Below, piece by piece: positions 63,154-64,000 of a stretch of 64,000 nt of DNA. Position 1 is the first letter of the stretch. Every line of letters starts with the position of its first letter. The stretch comes from Dehalococcoides mccartyi. Lineage in GTDB: Bacteria > Chloroflexota > Dehalococcoidia > Dehalococcoidales > Dehalococcoidaceae. The stretch lies in the NCBI RefSeq assembly GCF_001889305.1, contig NZ_CP013074.1, positions 930,001-994,000 of the forward strand, read 5' to 3'. Below the pieces are notes generated by a model, which was not told where the DNA came from, did not search any database, and worked only from the letters and a program-made list of their open reading frames with translations. The position numbers and the translations under genes were made by a program.

Positions 63154-63969
63154 ATGAAAAAAATTTTCAATAATTTCTTCGGGCTGTTTATTTCAATCAG
63201 TCTGGTACTATCCATGCTTCTGGCACAGGGCTGCGACATACTTCAGGATTTCAACAATTCCCCTGAAGATAACACCCAAAACCAGACTAATGAACAAAAT
63301 TTGCCGGACTACAGCGATGAATTTGGGAGTGTACAAAGTCCAGTTAATTTCGTAAATGCAGTAAAAGCGGTAAAACCCTCGGTAGTAGCTATAAATGTAG
63401 AGCTGGTCACCCGTGATATATTTGGGAGGACAGTAGTAGAACAGGCTGCCGGCTCCGGCTGGATTATAGATTCAAACGGGATTATCGTAACTAATAACCA
63501 CGTGGTGGAGGACGCCACCAGCATAACAGTAACCCTGGATGACGGGCGCACCTTTAACTCGGTAGCGGTACGCACTTACCCGGCCAACGACCTGGCGGTG
63601 ATAAAGATAGATGCCACCAATCTGCCCGCAGTCAAGCTGGGTGATGCATCTAAACTGGCGGTAGGAGAACCGGTGGCCGCCATAGGTAATGCACTGGGTA
63701 TGGGTATTTCCATGACCGGCGGCTGGATAAGCCGGCTAAATACCACTGTTCAGTTTAGCGATACCGAAAGCCTGACCGGGCTTATAGAAACCGATGCCGC
63801 TATAAATCCGGGTAACTCCGGCGGTCCGCTGGTTAACTATTTGGGTGAAGTGATAGGCATAACCAGTGCTAAAATACAGGAGATAGGAGTGGAGGGTATT
63901 GGCTATGCTATCAGCCTTTACATAGCTTTGCCCATTATCAATAACCTTATCTCCCAGCTGCCTGCTTGA
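63154..63969 (+). CDS. HtrA/DegP-type serine protease lipoprotein without PDZ domain
   Basis: 271 residues. Signal peptide with lipobox LLAQGC, so Cys27 is probably lipidated. Catalytic triad His116 (VTNNHVVED), Asp146 (PANDLAVIK), Ser222 (INPGNSGGPLV). The chain ends soon after the protease domain; no PDZ is present, unlike standard HtrA. Located on the outer face of the membrane, likely in protein quality control. Confidence 0.88.
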   Translation: MKKIFNNFFGLFISISLVLSMLLAQGCDILQDFNNSPEDNTQNQTNEQNLPDYSDEFGSVQSPVNFVNAVKAVKPSVVAINVELVTRDIFGRTVVEQAAGSGWIIDSNGIIVTNNHVVEDATSITVTLDDGRTFNSVAVRTYPANDLAVIKIDATNLPAVKLGDASKLAVGEPVAAIGNALGMGISMTGGWISRLNTTVQFSDTESLTGLIETDAAINPGNSGGPLVNYLGEVIGITSAKIQEIGVEGIGYAISLYIALPIINNLISQLPA

Positions 63970-63977
63970 GAAAAACC

Positions 63978-64000
63978 ATGAAAAAGAACCAAAAATTGCT
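63978..64000 (+). CDS. Start of a further gene, cut by the window end
   Basis: ATG at 63978 followed by MKKNQKLL in an open frame, 8 nt after the protease stop. Too short to identify; possibly an operon partner of the protease. Confidence 0.35.

Overview
The window looks like the chromosome of a small-genome Chloroflexota, most likely Dehalococcoides mccartyi. This is inferred from a lone 16S rRNA gene followed by tRNA-Ile with no 23S next to it, strict-anaerobe gene content, the tuf-rpmG-secE-nusG-rplKAJL order, and general recognition of the proteins. The strain cannot be named from sequence alone.

Left core (1-22.5 kb). A DUF502 membrane protein converges on a translation operon read leftward: tRNA-Thr, tRNA-Tyr, tRNA-Thr, tuf, rpmG, secE, nusG, rplK, rplA, an L10 leader with attenuator, rplJ, rplL. 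Next come a glycosyltransferase/LmbE deacetylase/acyltransferase trio, an ArsR-controlled permease plus mini-thioredoxin operon, a DivIVA-like protein, an MFS transporter, a NapH-like ferredoxin membrane protein, an HPP protein, an ACT protein plus phenylacetate-CoA ligase pair, and a cytoplasmic hybrid kinase with seven PAS domains. A decayed block (22.7-25.0 kb) holds an HD-GYP pseudogene with two in-frame stops and a zinc-ribbon/coiled-coil/TPR pseudogene with about four frameshifts.

Integrated element (25.6-51.2 kb). A 25.6-kb element sits in tRNA-Ile(GAT), bounded by perfect 51-bp repeats, with its tyrosine integrase at the tRNA end. It has (i) a LexA/CI-like repressor with a divergent early operon; (ii) a replication module: zinc-finger/TOPRIM/DUF927 primase-helicase, an iteron-like GGAAAC cluster, a serine recombinase, a methyltransferase-like protein, DUF1643, YopX and DUF5131 proteins; (iii) two divergent blocks of membrane and surface proteins around a 20-bp palindrome. 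One block encodes exported proteins, including a LamG protein with an inserted domain. The other encodes two related two-helix membrane proteins, a Zot/FtsK-like P-loop ATPase and a 1612-residue protein; (iv) a cargo segment with small regulators and an unidentified gene pair. No terminase, portal, HK97 capsid, tail or lysis gene is recognisable. The best reading is a temperate, tail-less, membrane-protein-based virus or virus-like integrative element. This is the main discovery candidate.

The insertion appears to have separated the 16S-tRNA-Ile operon from its own terminator (now at 25.47 kb). The integrase now lies 37 nt downstream of the tRNA on the same strand, so rRNA read-through may drive it.

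Right core (51.2-64 kb). 16S rRNA with tandem promoters and a processing stem, tRNA-Glu and tRNA-Gln, RNase III, acylphosphatase, a DUF362 protein, leucyl aminopeptidase, a small P-loop kinase, a DegV protein, an acyl-CoA-ligase-like protein lacking both canonical catalytic lysines, a T-box-controlled TrpB2, and a lipoprotein HtrA-type protease without PDZ.
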